A stretch of 64,000 nt of DNA from Ochotona curzoniae (GCF_017591425.1 NW_024467106.1:28076501-28140500), one strand, 5' to 3'. Shown: positions 11,717-23,079, counted from the first letter of the stretch. Numbers and translations are program-made. Notes: generated by a model not told the origin, from the sequence alone.

Positions 11717-13028
11717 CATTTTCTCTCCTAAAGGGAGAAGAATTTCTCTTTGATTTGTGCTTTAAGCAGAATCATCTAACCATGGCACTTTAGACCTGAG
11801 ATAAAAGTCACTTCATTTATTTTAACGATAAAGAAACAGGGGCCCAGAAAGAGGAGGGGAAGAACACCAAAGATTTAGATTTAAAAAAACCCCAATTAGT
11901 TCAATTTCATCTAATTCAGTTAGCAGTCAGTGAAATGTCTGCTTTGTAATGAAGCTCGCTTGTTTGTAGTTTCAAGCAAGAGCCAAATGTAAAACTGTCC
12001 TACCGAAGTATACCCGTGATACCGTATCCATGACACTGTGGTTCAGATCCCGGAGTGCCCGGTCGTGGCAGTAACACTGCCTGCAACAAGGTTCTTCAGT
12101 GAACGGAGTGCTTATTTCCATCTTTTGTGCTATTTGAGGGCATCAGGATATAGGATGATCATGGGGGTCAGGTGAGTGTCTGATGGCTGTGAGCATTCTG
12201 ACTGATAACATGGGGCAAGGACATGTGTGTTGAAGATAATCTACAATTACATAACCATCACACTGTGCCATTATTATCTCCTTTGGTGCTAAGTGCAGAC
12301 ATAAGTAATCCTGGGAGCTCACCTGTGATACTGCAGTGCCTACTGGGATGGTTACCTAGGGTCACCTGCTAGAAAGTAGGCCACCCAGTTAAATTTGATT
12401 TTCAAAGAAACAATTTCCTTTTAGTGCAAGAATATCCTAAATATTGCAAAACCTGCAACCCTATTACTAAGGTCAGTTCAGCTTGCTCTCTCTCTCTCTC
12501 CCTCCCTCCCTGACTCCTTTATAAACTGTGCCTCCCATTTGAGAGATGAGTCCTTTCTTTTTAGTATTTCTCGTGGTGCCCATTCTCCACACTCAGAGAA
12601 AATCCTAGGACTTCTATATTGTTTACATTGACACCAGGACTGAATTGAATTGTAGGTGGGAGATTTAACTTCCGAAAGTCATTTTATTCTTGTAAAACTC
12701 TTGAATGCACATAAATTCCAAAACTTTCCAGCTTTCATTCTTTGCCTATGACTTCCTTGATTTTTGCCAATGTGTGTGCCCCTTGTATCATTAACTTGGG
12801 ATTCTCCTTCAAGTTGACTTATGATTTTCATTAAATACAGTGAACAGAAAATCAACATCATTTGCTAAGAAAATAGTGTGGAAGCAAATATAGGGACAAT
12901 ATACTGTAGAAGATCATAAAATATTCATCTGGGGCTCGCTTAAAATCATGGGGTGTGCCCATGGAGCTCCTGGCAGGTCTGGAGCCTTCTGTAGGTACAT
13001 GGTCCTGGGAGATGATCTCTGAGGATCT
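11717..13028. other. Intron with a possible MIR and a (CT)n tract
   Basis: A weak antisense MIR core lies near 11815-11865 ('cgataaagaaacaggggcccagaaagagg'). A CTCTCTCT/CCTCCCTCCC pyrimidine tract is at 12486-12512. The rest is moderately AT-rich and shows no recognised element. Confidence 0.4.
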
Positions 13029-13800
13029 TCCTTTTTCTTTTTTTAATTTGATTTCATTTTATGACATAGTTTCATAGGCTCTGGGATTCCCTCTACCCTC
13101 CCTATCCCCTCCCCCGTGGCGGATTCCTCCATGTTGTTGTAGTAGTACAGTTCAAATTCAGTCAAGATTCTTTCATTGCAAGCATATACCAAGCATAGAG
13201 TCCAGCATCTTGTTGTCCAGATAGATTCAATAGTTTCTTGGGGAAACCATCTCTGGTCTGAAGGTAGAGCTGGCAGAATATCATCCCGTCCAGTAAAAAG
13301 CCACAGCATAACATCAACAACAATTTGCAACACTATGGAGTTAATTGACATGGTATTGAGTGACCAGAATGTTAGAAAATACAAGTTCTTAATCACATCC
13401 CCTGACTACTTCATTGACATTTCAATTTTAGTTTATACACAACTGGCAGCTATACGCCTTAAAATGGTTATAGGGCACTATTCTGCTGTCTCGTGTCTAT
13501 TTTCATTTTTATATTTAGCTGTTTATAGTATTGAAGCATAATTTTTACTGAACTTGGCGAATTTTAGGATAGTCCAATCTGGCTTATAACTAACAAGGCA
13601 TATGTCAACAGTTGAAGTGCAGAACAGTTTGAGGAAGGGTGTGCAGAGAAATCTTCAATACCTTAGTGAGGAGTAACTAATTTTTGTGTCCTACCTAGGA
13701 AGGTATGCGTGAGTCCACGCTGACCATTTCTTGTCTGGCTCTAAGCTTTCCTTATTGATCTCTGTCTATCTAATCTAATTTTAATTTGGGGTGGGGGTGA
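13029..13800 (-). mobile_element. Probable lagomorph LINE-1 3' end, antisense
   Basis: Starts with a T-rich antisense tail (CTTTTTCTTTTTTTAATTTG), then 'catagtttcataggctctgggattccctc', a C-rich block, and about 700 bases of AT-rich sequence without an intact frame. I recall this arrangement from rabbit LINE-1 3' ends. It looks younger than the ancient L1 pieces because it lacks obvious decay, but I cannot align it. Confidence 0.5.
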
Positions 13801-13869
13801 AAGAGGATGTATCCTAGGAGATCTGTTCATGTCCAGGGCCTCGTTTTCTTTTTCACAGAGGCTCGGGAG

Positions 13870-13960
13870 AGTTAGGGCAGGGGTCATTCTCCCCATTTCA
13901 TAGGTAAGGCAGCCAAGGCCCCACAGGTTGCTGGTGGCCTGTGGCTGATGCACTGAGGAG
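13870..13960 (-). repeat. Possible MIR fragment, antisense
   Basis: 'ccccatttcataggtaaggcagccaaggccccacaggttgctggtggcctgtggctga' follows the spacing of the antisense MIR core (ccattttacagatgaggaaactgaggc...gtcacacagct). Confidence 0.35.
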
Positions 13961-13999
13961 CTTGTGTTCTGCATCCTACAGCCTTCCAGAGGGATTGTA

Positions 14000-14619
14000 A
14001 TCCCATGTCTCTGCGCATGAGCGGCCCCTTCTTCAGCGACCTCCAGTCCCAGTCCCTCAGGCTTAGGACTGCTTCTCCCACTCCCTCAAAGAAAACATCT
14101 TTGCATTTTACACACACACACACTTTTTTTTTTAATGCAATGCATTTCCCCAGGGCTGCCCACAAAGCCAGCAAGCGTGGCCTGGAGTCTGAGCCTGGCC
14201 CTTTCTTGCTTGGGGACAGGGTTGGCTACAAGACTTCCCGGGGCAGTAGCCAGCTGGCCTGTGGTGTCCCCAGCAGCCTGGCTGGGTGGTGCCAGTGGGC
14301 CCCTCCCTGTGGTTCCCCTGAGCTCCAGGTCAGCTTTGGGAAGTGGGCCAGATCTGGAGGAGGAGTCCCAGGTCCTGCATCTTGCGCTCAGAGCTTTCCT
14401 CAGTACGTTCCAGAGAAAGCTCAGTGTTTCCTCCAGAGAGGAGAACGAAGGGAGAGCAGGGAAGGCTCCTGGAGGAGGCATCAGGAGCAGGCCTGGGTGA
14501 GTGAGTAGGAGCTGGGCCTGCAGAGACAGGAGGCGGTGCATCTCCAGGAACTGAGGATGCTAGAACCCCTCCCCAGCCAGAACGGACAAGCTGGGACCCA
14601 GGCCCCTTTCCACTGTCAG
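14000..14619. other. GC-rich single-copy intron
   Basis: Overlapping open frames on both strands (up to 167 codons) reflect high GC, not a gene: no splice-site pairs, no start context and no recognisable protein. A short (CA)n then T-run lies at about 14110-14133. Confidence 0.4.
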
Positions 14620-15000
14620 TAAGAGTCAACCCATGGATTAATTAGACATGCCAAACTGACGGAGGAGGCAGGAGCTCTGCGGCGTGGTAATTAAAAGGCT
14701 GTTGGCTTCACAGCTGTGATCACAAGAGGCTGCTTTTCATGCCCCCACCAGCGCCCCCTCTCCCGAGACCCTGGGTGAAATCCAAGTGCGAAGAAACTAG
14801 GGAGGCTGAGGCTGCTGATGTGATTTGTTAATTTCCTGCGTTTGTCACCTGCACAGCTGCGAGGGGGAAATGGAATGCTCTACCACACGCTTAAGAGAAA
14901 ATTAAAGACATACATTCTCATTGTATGCAATTAGACAAGCAGTGTAATCAGTATTATTTTTTTAATTAACAAGCCATTTTCAAGCCACTAGACTGGGACT
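14620..15000. promoter_or_regulatory. Candidate conserved non-coding element, homeobox and E-box rich
   Basis: Repeat-free block with ATTAATTA (14637-14644), TAATTA (14688-14693) and TTAATTAA (14962-14969). E-boxes are CACCTG (14846) and two CAGCTG (14711, 14854), one within the 12-bp palindrome TCACAGCTGTGA (14708-14719). The density of intact developmental motifs in old intron suggests an enhancer, but conservation was not measured. Confidence 0.35.
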
Positions 15001-15436
15001 GGTGGAGACTGAATGAGAGCAAGGTCTCTGCTGCACTTGAGCTTCACTGAGGCCCATCACCTGTGAAGTGGGCACACGAGTCCTGCCCTGCCCTGCCCTG
15101 CCAGAACTTGCCAGCCTCCCATGCTGGTGGAAAATGCCCACAATGTTCTTGCATGGGTCTGACAAGTCCAGAAGCCACGATCATTCAGCAATCATCTGTC
15201 CTTAGTCGCCATCCTCAGATTGGCACTGAGCTGGCAGGTTGCTACCCCTGTCCCCAGAGGAGGAGTCTGATGTCCCTGGAGGGGAGTGATCTTTGCGGAA
15301 GCCACTGAGTGGATGGTAGAGGCCACCCTCGGAGCCAATCTCCCCAAATGGAAAGCCAGGATTCTTATCTAAGAGCCACTCTGCTCTCAGCACAGGCTTC
15401 CATTGCCTGGTTCTCCTGTACTCTCCGTGTCTTTGT
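15001..15436. other. Single-copy intron
   Basis: No element recognised. A CCTGC pentamer occurs as a short tandem (CCTGCCCTGCCCTGCCCTGCC) around 15082-15102. Confidence 0.4.
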
Positions 15437-15762
15437 TAAGATTGACTTTCTTTATTTGTAAGGCAGAGTGACAGAGAAGGAGAGAGGAGCTGGGAAAGGA
15501 GTTGTCCACTCTTTGATTGACTCCTCAAATGCCCACAATAGTGTTGGACCAGGCTGAAGCCAAGACCCAGAAACTCTATCTGGGTTAATCACATGTGGGT
15601 AGCAGAGGCCCAAGTACTCATGCCATCATCTTCTGATGCCTTCCTGGCACGTGAGCAGGGAGCTGGATCAGAAGCAGAGCAGCTGAGTCTCAAACCAGTG
15701 CCTTGATATGGGATGCCTGTCATAGAGGGCGGACAAACCCACTGTGCCACAATGGTGGCCCC
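15437..15762 (-). mobile_element. C-type SINE, antisense, diverged
   Basis: AAGATTGACTTTCTTTATTTG start, body features CTTCTGATGCCTTCC and AGCAGGGAGCTGGATCAG, end AATGGTGGCCCCT. Older than the 8285 and 61087 copies judging by mismatches. Confidence 0.85.
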
Positions 15763-15813
15763 TTATGCCCATCCTGATTCTTAAAAAAAAAAAAAAAAGA
15801 AAGAAAATCAATA

Positions 15814-15930
15814 AAGTGCTTTAAAAGTTCAAGGCATCTGGAATTCACTATAGGTTTATGTCAGTGCCAAACACTTTGAACTCCATGCATAGTCATTTTT
15901 GATATATTTTCCATAAATTTTCAAAGGCCT
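15814..15930. mobile_element. Short mariner derivative (MITE-like)
   Basis: Left GTGCTTTAAAAGTTCAAGG and right (reverse complement) GGCCTTTGAAAATTTATGGA are diverged inverted ends of the same family as 43496. The interior carries 'ctttgaactccatgcatagtcatttttg', like 'ttttgaaatctatgcacagtgttttc' at about 10533-10560. A long A-run at about 15783-15798 precedes it. Confidence 0.45.
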
Positions 15931-16039
15931 TTTCCCTACCGGCATGAATTTTGAATTGTTTTTTACCAACATAAATTGACTTGGTGATTGCATCTCCCAC
16001 AACCTTTCCGGGGTGCTCCAGTAATACCTGCTTTCTGCT

Positions 16040-16400
16040 CTTCTTTACATCACACGGATGCAGCCTTGTCTAACAGGGCTGTGAAGGACGCAAGGAATCA
16101 TCACAAAAAGCCACCCAGCAAAGCAATCATCAAGAGCCACGAGGTAATTACTCTGTAGTCAGCCACTTACAAGTAGATACAAGCCATTTCTTACATTGGT
16201 TAACAGGCAGTTGGATGTCGGTCTTAAGATTATATTCCTGAGACGGACATCATATTTCATACATGTGTGTATTTAATGTCTGCTTTATGACACAAGCTGG
16301 AGAAATATGTCAGTGAAGACTCATCTCTTAAATGGGACATAAAATATGCATCTACCTGTTGTTTTATGTTATTGAATTGGATCATTATAGGAAAGCAAAA
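16040..16400. promoter_or_regulatory. Candidate conserved non-coding block
   Basis: Repeat-free and AT-balanced. It contains GGTAATTACTC (about 16143), TTAAGATTATATTCC, ATATGCATCTACCTG and GAATTGGATCATTATAGG. It looks like conserved intronic enhancer sequence but has no decisive motif. Low confidence. Confidence 0.22.
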
Positions 16401-16584
16401 TGTAGGAAGGCACTGGTGCAGTCAGTCGCATTGCTTTTTGTCTTTTAAGAAAACTTTCTGAGAAAGTTTGTCTACCACTTTCCTAATTGGTCCAGTTTCC
16501 CCTTAATCTCACACCTGATTAGGTGGCAGACCTGTGTATTGGAAAGAGAGTTCATGTGCTAAGAATACCTTTCCAGGAACTTAC

Positions 16585-16715
16585 TGCCTTCCCACCTGCT
16601 AATGTGTGACCCTGACTAAGTCCCCCACTTTCTCTGTGCTCAGTCTTTCCAGCTGTAAAATGGGAGTAATAAAGTCTACTCCACCTATATCGTGGGTGTC
16701 TATGAAGATCAAAGA
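16585..16715 (+). repeat. MIR SINE, sense
   Basis: Follows MIR from 'aatgtgtgaccctgactaagtccc' through 'gctcagtctttccagctgtaaaatgggagtaataa' to 'tctatgaagatcaaa'. Confidence 0.75.
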
Positions 16716-16784
16716 TAAACAAAAGAAGTCGCTCTGTTTGGGAAAGTTGTTTGGGAAAGTCACAAGAAAGAGTGCTAGCAATGA

Positions 16785-16905
16785 GGGGAAGCAGCAGGGA
16801 CTTGAGAAGCAGCCCCCTGCTCTGTCAATTGCTTGCTGTGTGACTGGGGACCTGTGTCTTAACCCCTCTGAGCCTTGGTATCCTCATCTGGAGCATGCAC
16901 ATTCT
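16785..16905 (+). repeat. MIR SINE, sense (second copy)
   Basis: 'gctgtgtgactggggacctgtgtcttaacccctctgagccttggtatcctcatctgga' is a clear MIR core, about 75 bases after the previous copy. Confidence 0.75.
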
Positions 16906-17029
16906 GATAGCGTGTATCTCCTCGCCTTGTGTCTCACATTAGTGAGGAAGTCAATGCAAAGTTCTTCAGGCCAGACTTGCTCCACAGTTCCTGTTCATCA
17001 TTTAATAGCTTTAAAGAGTCAGTAAATCT

Positions 17030-17639
17030 AAGCGCGGGTCCCAGCTTGGCATCCACTTAGCTCTAGGGTTCCAGGCAAGTCTCTGTGCCTCCCAAGCTCG
17101 CTTGAAACTGTTGTGAGTTCTCAACACAGCTGACTATGGCCATGGCAGTGGGTGGTGCTGCCTGGCACTCTGAATGAGTAAACATTGAAGTCCTTTGCCA
17201 GGAAGGAAAAGCAATTGGCCTCCAAGGGGTCCCTGCCTGGGCTCCTACTTACTGAAGACACTGTAGCCCTCACTGCAGGTTTGTGCTAAGTGCCAACCAG
17301 GGCCTTTTATTGGAGTGAGAGCTTCTAGAACAGCCTGGGAAAAGAGCCGAGCATTTGCTTGCTGTGGCTCACTTGGAACTACACTGTGACCGCTTGGCCT
17401 CACATGAATCTCATGGGCCTCTCTGGGGAGGCACTTAGCGTCCAGTCTGTGGCCAGGGCTTGGGCCCCAGTGATGACCTGGCACAGCCTCCAAGTGGACC
17501 CAAGTTCCCAACACCCACGGCCCTGTACCTTTGTGCACAGCCTGGCACCAGCCACAGACACTGTTTTGTCAGCAGCTTCCTGAGAAAGTTGCTTTCATTC
17601 ATCTCGGCTGAAAAGGACCCTGAAAGAGAACGACCTTCC
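17030..17639. other. GC-richer single-copy intron
   Basis: No recognised repeat. Overlapping open frames on both strands are attributed to GC content. Confidence 0.35.
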
Positions 17640-18078
17640 TCCATTAATTAGAGAACTGCCCGGCCAACCGGTGGGGAAAGATGAAGCCAGGCAGAGAAAA
17701 GAACAAGCCTCGGTCACTTCCCTGTCCCCTCGCGTGCGGCCCGCATTTCTTCCCCAGGACTTAGCAACTGTGGCCACCCCTGCTTATGCGAAAACCTTCC
17801 ACCTGGAGGATGGTTTCTTCTAGCAGCCAAGCAAAATGCAGCTGCTCCCAAACTAGGTAAAGAATGAATTGCATGTAGGCAGGAATTCATCAGTGGTTTG
17901 GAAATTTAATAAAGATCCTGAAGCTTGGGAGATGTATTTACATTTTTCATCTGGGTTGATATCTGCAAAGAGAAGCGAAGCATGAGGGCAATTATCTGAA
18001 TAAATCAGATCAAATAAAAAAAACACGCGCCCACACCAAATGAACAAACTCTTTCGTCATTTTCTTCTCTTGTTTCAG
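17640..18078. promoter_or_regulatory. Candidate conserved non-coding block ending in a splice-acceptor-like site
   Basis: Repeat-free block with ATTAATTA (17643-17650), TTTAATAAAG, CAATTATCTGAATAAATC and GATATCTGCAAAG. It ends in TTTTCTTCTCTTGTTTCAG (to 18078), an excellent polypyrimidine-AG acceptor by sequence. Confidence 0.3.
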
Positions 18079-18119
18079 GGAGTAGCAGAGTCTTGCGCTT
18101 GCCGGGACCCTTGGAAAAC
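18079..18119 (+). other. Possible cryptic 41-base exon with hairpin
   Basis: Follows the strong acceptor-like site at 18077-18078. A modest donor-like AAC|GTGGGT begins at 18120. GGGACCC (18104-18110) and GGGTCCC (18122-18128) can pair and would enclose the donor in a stem-loop. 41 bases is not a multiple of three, so inclusion would shift the frame. No evidence of use. Confidence 0.15.
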
Positions 18120-18147
18120 GTGGGTCCCGTGCATCATTTTAGAGAAG

Positions 18148-18172
18148 AAAAAACAAAAACAAAAACAAAAAC
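18148..18172. repeat. (CAAAAA)n A-rich tract
   Basis: AAAAAACAAAAACAAAAACA: three to four CAAAAA units. Confidence 0.85.
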
Positions 18173-18370
18173 AGGTGCCTTAGAGGGGAAAGTGGTTTGC
18201 TCTTGTTGTTCTTGGCAGTTTTAAGGATGAACTAGGGAGGCCCGGGTTTCCCAGCTCCTCTGGTGGCCTTGGATCTGCCTGCCCAACGTCTCCATGCTCG
18301 TCTGCTTTAGTGGGTACTCTGCTACAGCCACTCGCAGGTCTACAGGCAGATCCTAGACTCAAAGCAAACA

Positions 18371-18647
18371 TTTCTTTTCCCATTGTTTGAGAGGTAGAGA
18401 GAAAAAGAGAGAAAGCCTGCACGTTCTCACGCATTGATTCATTTCCCAAATCTTGCAATGGCCAGGGGTTCAAAGCCAAAGTCAGGAACTCAGTCCAGGT
18501 CTCCTCCCAAGTGGATGGTGGGAAACCTGAAGCATCACTGTGACCTCCCAGGATGCACATTAGCAGGAAGCTGGAAACAGCTGAACTGGGGCTTGAACTC
18601 CAATATGAGACACAGGTGTCCTAACCATCTTCTTGAACGCCCACTCC
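18371..18647 (-). mobile_element. C-type SINE, antisense, old
   Basis: 'gagaggtagagagaaaaagagag' then 'caatggccaggggttcaaagcc', 'ccaggtctcctcccaagtggatgg', 'gcacattagcaggaagctgga', 'gggcttgaactcca': the C-SINE in reverse, heavily diverged. Confidence 0.7.
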
Positions 18648-19684
18648 TCACAAAACATTTCATGTTCGATTATAGCTTCCCACCCAGAGAGAGATGCCAT
18701 GATAGCTAAATGTGTATCTCATGGGACCTTCCAGAACCAACTATGCCCATTGTCAAACCTTGCTATGTTGGAGAGACCCTAGAAGTCTTGGAATAAGTTG
18801 TCTATCAGACCTTAGTAGAAGAAGAAAGCTTTTTAGACCATCGACCACCTCTCCTGGGGCCAAAGACTCAGAACTGGGTTAGAGAAAGAACCGCATAGGA
18901 AGTCAGAAGTACAGTTGCACATCTCCCTTGCTGACCTGGTGCTGCTTCTTTTTCTGGAGATGGAAGATGTTCCCATCTCTAACAATCTACCTGAAAGCAC
19001 TGAGCACCTACTCAGACCCATGCTCATAGCAACCCTGCTGTGGATGGGTCAGACGATGGCTGGCCAGCTCGGGGTTGGAGTGGGCTGTTAGTTCATCACC
19101 CAACCATCACTCCATCTGCTGTCAAACGAGTTTTGCTCTCAGGTTTATTGAGACAGGGTGGGCCTGGCCCTCCAGAGAATTCCCCTGAGGATCCCCAAAC
19201 TCACACCCATTACACAGATGCAGTGTCTAGAACTCTCTGGCAATGTGAGTATGTCGGCTCTTGCAGACTTTAAGTTCTCTCACATCTTGGCAGCTGCATT
19301 CCAAAGCAGGCAGCATGGAGCTCATTATCTGAGTTGTACAGGGGAGAGCAGTACCAAGGCCCCTGGGGTCCGTGGGGCTGACTGGGCTCTTAACCTTTGC
19401 CTGTCTTTGCCAGGGAGATGTGGGTGTCCCTCCTTTGTTTCAAACCTGCATGACTTTGGCAAGTATTTTTTCCTCTTTTACTGTGGTAGAATGCACATAG
19501 CATATAGGTCACCATTGTAACAATTTGAAAGTGAGTAATGCAGTAACTTTGAGTAATGCAGTCACCACCTTGTCCAACCACCACCAGTCCCCAGGGCTGA
19601 AACACGGCCATCACCTGAGGAAGCAGGCCCTCCCTGTCTCCATCCTAGCACCTGGGAACCACTGGTCACTCCAGGAGGATTTGT
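18648..19684. other. Single-copy intron
   Basis: No element recognised. A GAGTAATGCAGT direct repeat occurs at about 19532 and 19551. Confidence 0.4.
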
Positions 19685-19800
19685 TAACCTTGAAGTCTCA
19701 GTTTCCTCTTTGACAAGATGAGAGTAATACTAGCACCTCTTTCCGGAGGTTCCCCTGGGGACTAGGTGGGATGATAATAGTAAAGCAATCAACACTCAGG
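19685..19800 (+). repeat. MIR SINE, sense
   Basis: 'tctcagtttcctctttgacaagatgagagtaatactagcacctct...gataatagtaaagcaatcaacac' is collinear with the MIR core and 3' half. Confidence 0.65.
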
Positions 19801-20559
19801 AGGGGGACTCTGGCCGGGCATGTGTGGGCTTAGGCCCTGCTGCGGGAATGGGGTGGGACTTTCCTGGCCCTCCATGTTGAGGTCTATATCTCGGCTCCAA
19901 AGTGGCCACTCAGAGTAGACCCTGACATGCTGGAAGGACAGGTGGCTACCCTTCGTGCAGGAGAGCCTTCAGGCCTGGTGGCTTGGTGGCTGCTTGGGCA
20001 GGTACCAAGGCTAGTGCTTAAAGCACAGAGATTCAAAGAATAAAATTCTCCAGGTACCCCTCTGCTGTTGCTCTGTCCTCTTCTGTTTCCTGGAATTTGT
20101 CCTCTCTGCTTCATGCTGATTAAATGTTTCTCCGTCCATTTAAACGTGTCCTTACCCTATTCCGCCATCTTGATTCTCCTGACACCACCAACCTCGCTCC
20201 CTAGAATAACAATCATCTTAAAAATTAATAGAGACTTTCTCCTTCTCCTGTCTCCCTACCTATCTGACTTAGAGACTTGGGACTCAGGCTTGCTAGAAAA
20301 TAGAGCAGATGTGCCTTGCCTCACAGCTGATGGTCCCTCAGACAAGCAACTTGCTTTCCTCTCTTCGCTCTCATCTGTATTACTAAATTCAAACACAGCT
20401 ATAGATTCATGGGGGAAAATACTAATAGGAAGAGAAGAGGAAGGTACTGGGAGTGCCTTGCATTCTGAGAAGCAGAGATCTCCCAAGTGGAGTTTTCTAG
20501 GTAGGAAAGAAAAATCCCAGCTACATTGAGTGGTGGGAATTGGCTGTGCTATGTTTATC

Positions 20560-22250
20560 CAGAGATGCAGGAAAGCATGTACATATGGCTAGGAGTGATG
20601 TCACCTCATTAACATCAAGTAGACAAGTGCTCCCTGGACACCCAAAACCATGCTCATTTATCTCCTCAGTTTTCTGATAAATATCCTCAAGTAGAAAATC
20701 AGTAGTTGGGAATCCAGGTCAAGAACCATCCACCATTTTATGACATTGAGAAGCTGAGTCTGCAAATACTTACTCGGCTTTTGACAGTGGGAACAATGAA
20801 ACACCTGTGAGAAAGTGCTTCAGAAATAATCCAAGGAGCACAATCTCCAGAAAAAAAAAAAAAAGTGGAGAAAGACTCTGCTTCTGAAAAGGAGCTGTTG
20901 CAATAGACAGAAGAAAACCTTAAAAAGTTGCTTGTGTTCAGTAAAACACCCAAACAATGACAGCAACATTAAAACTTGTCTCCATGACATAACCTGAGAG
21001 ATCAAGATGGGGCACAAAGGGGACCCAAACCTAGAAACATCCATGGGAAGCCACCAGTGTCGCCAGCACTGTACAGATGGGTTGCCAACAACAAGGCTAG
21101 AAACACAGATGACTGCAAAGCAAGCAGGAAATTGATAACAAAGAACACTCATGGCTGACACAGGGATGGCTCGCCCACATCATAGCCAAAGAGCTGTCAA
21201 GTCCAAACTTTGTCCCAGAAGTTTGGGACAGAAATTAGGAAATTAGAAAATGCCAGCTATTAGCCAGGGTATGAAGCAAGTCTGTCCTATAGCTAGGATG
21301 GTGGGCAAACCAGAAAAGAGGGACTCTTGATATGCACAGACCCGCCAGCCAAATGAGATGCTTTCTTAGAAAGAAGAGGACAGGGATTAAGAGATGAAAT
21401 CATGAAAGAAAATATGACAGATAAGGATTGGGAAAATGAAGAGACAACATACAACCAAGCATTCCAAAAAAAACCAAAAAATATATGTGAAAGATAGCTT
21501 AGAGGCTGGTGCTGTGACATAGAAAGCAGGGTATGTGAGTGCTGATGTCAGTCCCAGCTGCTCTACTTCTGGTCCAGCTCCCCACTTATGGCCTGGGAAA
21601 GCAGTGAAGGATGGCTTAAGTCTGGGCTTCTGCACCCACAAGGGAGACTTGGAAGAAGCTCCTGGCTCCTGGTTTTAGATTGGCTCAGCCCTGGCTGTTG
21701 CAGCCATTGGGGCATTAACCAGCAGATGGAAAATCTCTCTTTTTTTCTGTGTCTTCTCTTTGTAACTCTACCGTTCAAATGAAATAAATCTTTTTAAAAA
21801 GGAAATAAACATATGTATATATATAACAAATATTCTAACTTTATTCGGTAGTGTGTATAACATCTAAACTAAAAATACATTAAAATATATAAACAATAAA
21901 TGTGTTCCATTATGTAAGATAAATATAGTTTGTTGAGCTGGAAGATTTGAGTGTATGGATTGAAGGGCTCTGTGTGTGCCAGATAAAAACAATAGTTGCC
22001 ACCCAGATCTATCCTGGTATTTTTTTAAATTATAAGAATAAAGAAAAAGAAATCTATCCAGCATCTAGGCTGAGAAGATGAGATAACCACAGATGAGTAA
22101 CAAATACGTTAGCTTCAGACTTCTCTGCATTACTTGTGGTTTCGAAGAGGAGAGTAACGGCCCAAGAATTTCATCCCCAGCCAAGTTCTACTTGGGTCAA
22201 GCCAACAGGCATCCACAGTGAGCTCTCTGTGCCTTCCCTTCTGCAGCATA
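20560..22250 (+). mobile_element. HAL1/L1-type element, sense, interrupted by a SINE
   Basis: The part after the SINE is the most telling: 'aaatctatccagcatct', 'ttagcttcagacttctc', then 'aacggcccaagaatttcatccccagccaag', the order found in HAL1 and related L1 ORF1-proximal sequence. The part before (20560-21500) is A-rich purine-strand sequence of the same style with an A-run at 20851-20864, and is assigned less surely. All frames are broken. Confidence 0.45.
21501..21800 (+). mobile_element. C-type SINE, sense, inserted in the HAL1-like element
   Basis: AGAGGCTGGTGCTGTGACAT head, body GAAGAAGCTCCTGGCTCCTGG, end 'ttcaaatgaaataaatctttttaaaaag'. Confidence 0.9.
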
Positions 22251-22412
22251 CCCGTGTTCCAGCAGGCTGAGACTGCAGTGGGAGACAGACAGCTGGATGA
22301 GAGAAGAACAGGTGCAGAGTGCCAACGGGAACAAAAGACAGCAAGAAGGCAGCTCAAAAAGGAGCAGGGTGTCAACAAGTTGGTTGGTTATAGTAACCAG
22401 TATGCATATACT

Positions 22413-22505
22413 GAGGGATCTTCAGCGAGCTTATGGAAAGTGCACACTCTGGAAAAACTATGTGTAACCTTCCATTTTTTGAAATCACAATAAACTAACC
22501 TTAAA
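22413..22505. mobile_element. Possible short mariner derivative
   Basis: GAGGGATCTTCAGCGAGCTTATGG resembles the GAGGGCACTTCAAAAAGTTCATG end at 43496. The other end is not clear ('tccattttttgaaatcacaataaac'). Confidence 0.35.
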
Positions 22506-22747
22506 ACCCTGTTTCTGTGATTTCTTAAAAATACCCTTGTATTTTAACATCTATCCATGTACTCTTCCCCCCACTAAAAAACCCAAAATTTAAATAATCT
22601 TAATTGAACACAAATAAAAGGGGGATCAAATCTATGACAGACAAATGCAAGTAAAACCTAAGAAAGGATTACAATTTTAATATCAAGCAAGATTTAGTAT
22701 AAAATAAACAGCAATAAAATGACAAAGAGGTTTATATTTCAAAGCTC

Positions 22748-22820
22748 AAACCATTCAATAAATGTCTATTACATGCCAGCTAGTTGTACTGGGCAAGGGC
22801 ATACATTGCTGAAAAATAAG
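22748..22820 (-). repeat. L2 3'-end fragment, antisense
   Basis: CATTCAATAAATGTCTATTACATGCCAGCTAG matches the antisense L2 3' terminus (attcaacaaatatttattgagcacctactatgtgccagg). Confidence 0.6.
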
Positions 22821-23079
22821 GCTATCATCAGACTGAATATTTATGCTCAAAACAACATAAAATCAAAGCACATCGAGTGAAAACTGTTGAGATCCGTGGA
22901 GAAGAGGTCAGAGACACAGAGAAAAGCTTAACCTCTCCGCCTTTTGTAGCACAAGCAAACAAAAGTGTGAATCATAACTGTAGTTAGTTTGATTGGATCT
23001 ATTATGCATAAATAGTCTGATAAAGAATTCTATTGCTGACAGCTAGAGAGTGCATCTGTTTTTTTTGCCCCCCAGCCAC

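Noticed and set aside
14005..14541. Overlapping open frames on both strands (167, 151 and 121 codons)
   Set aside because: Explained by high GC with few stops; no paired splice sites or start context.
14746..14765. Second CTCF-like site (AGCGCCCCCT at 14750)
   Set aside because: Only half of the consensus matches; the rest (CTCCCGAG) does not.
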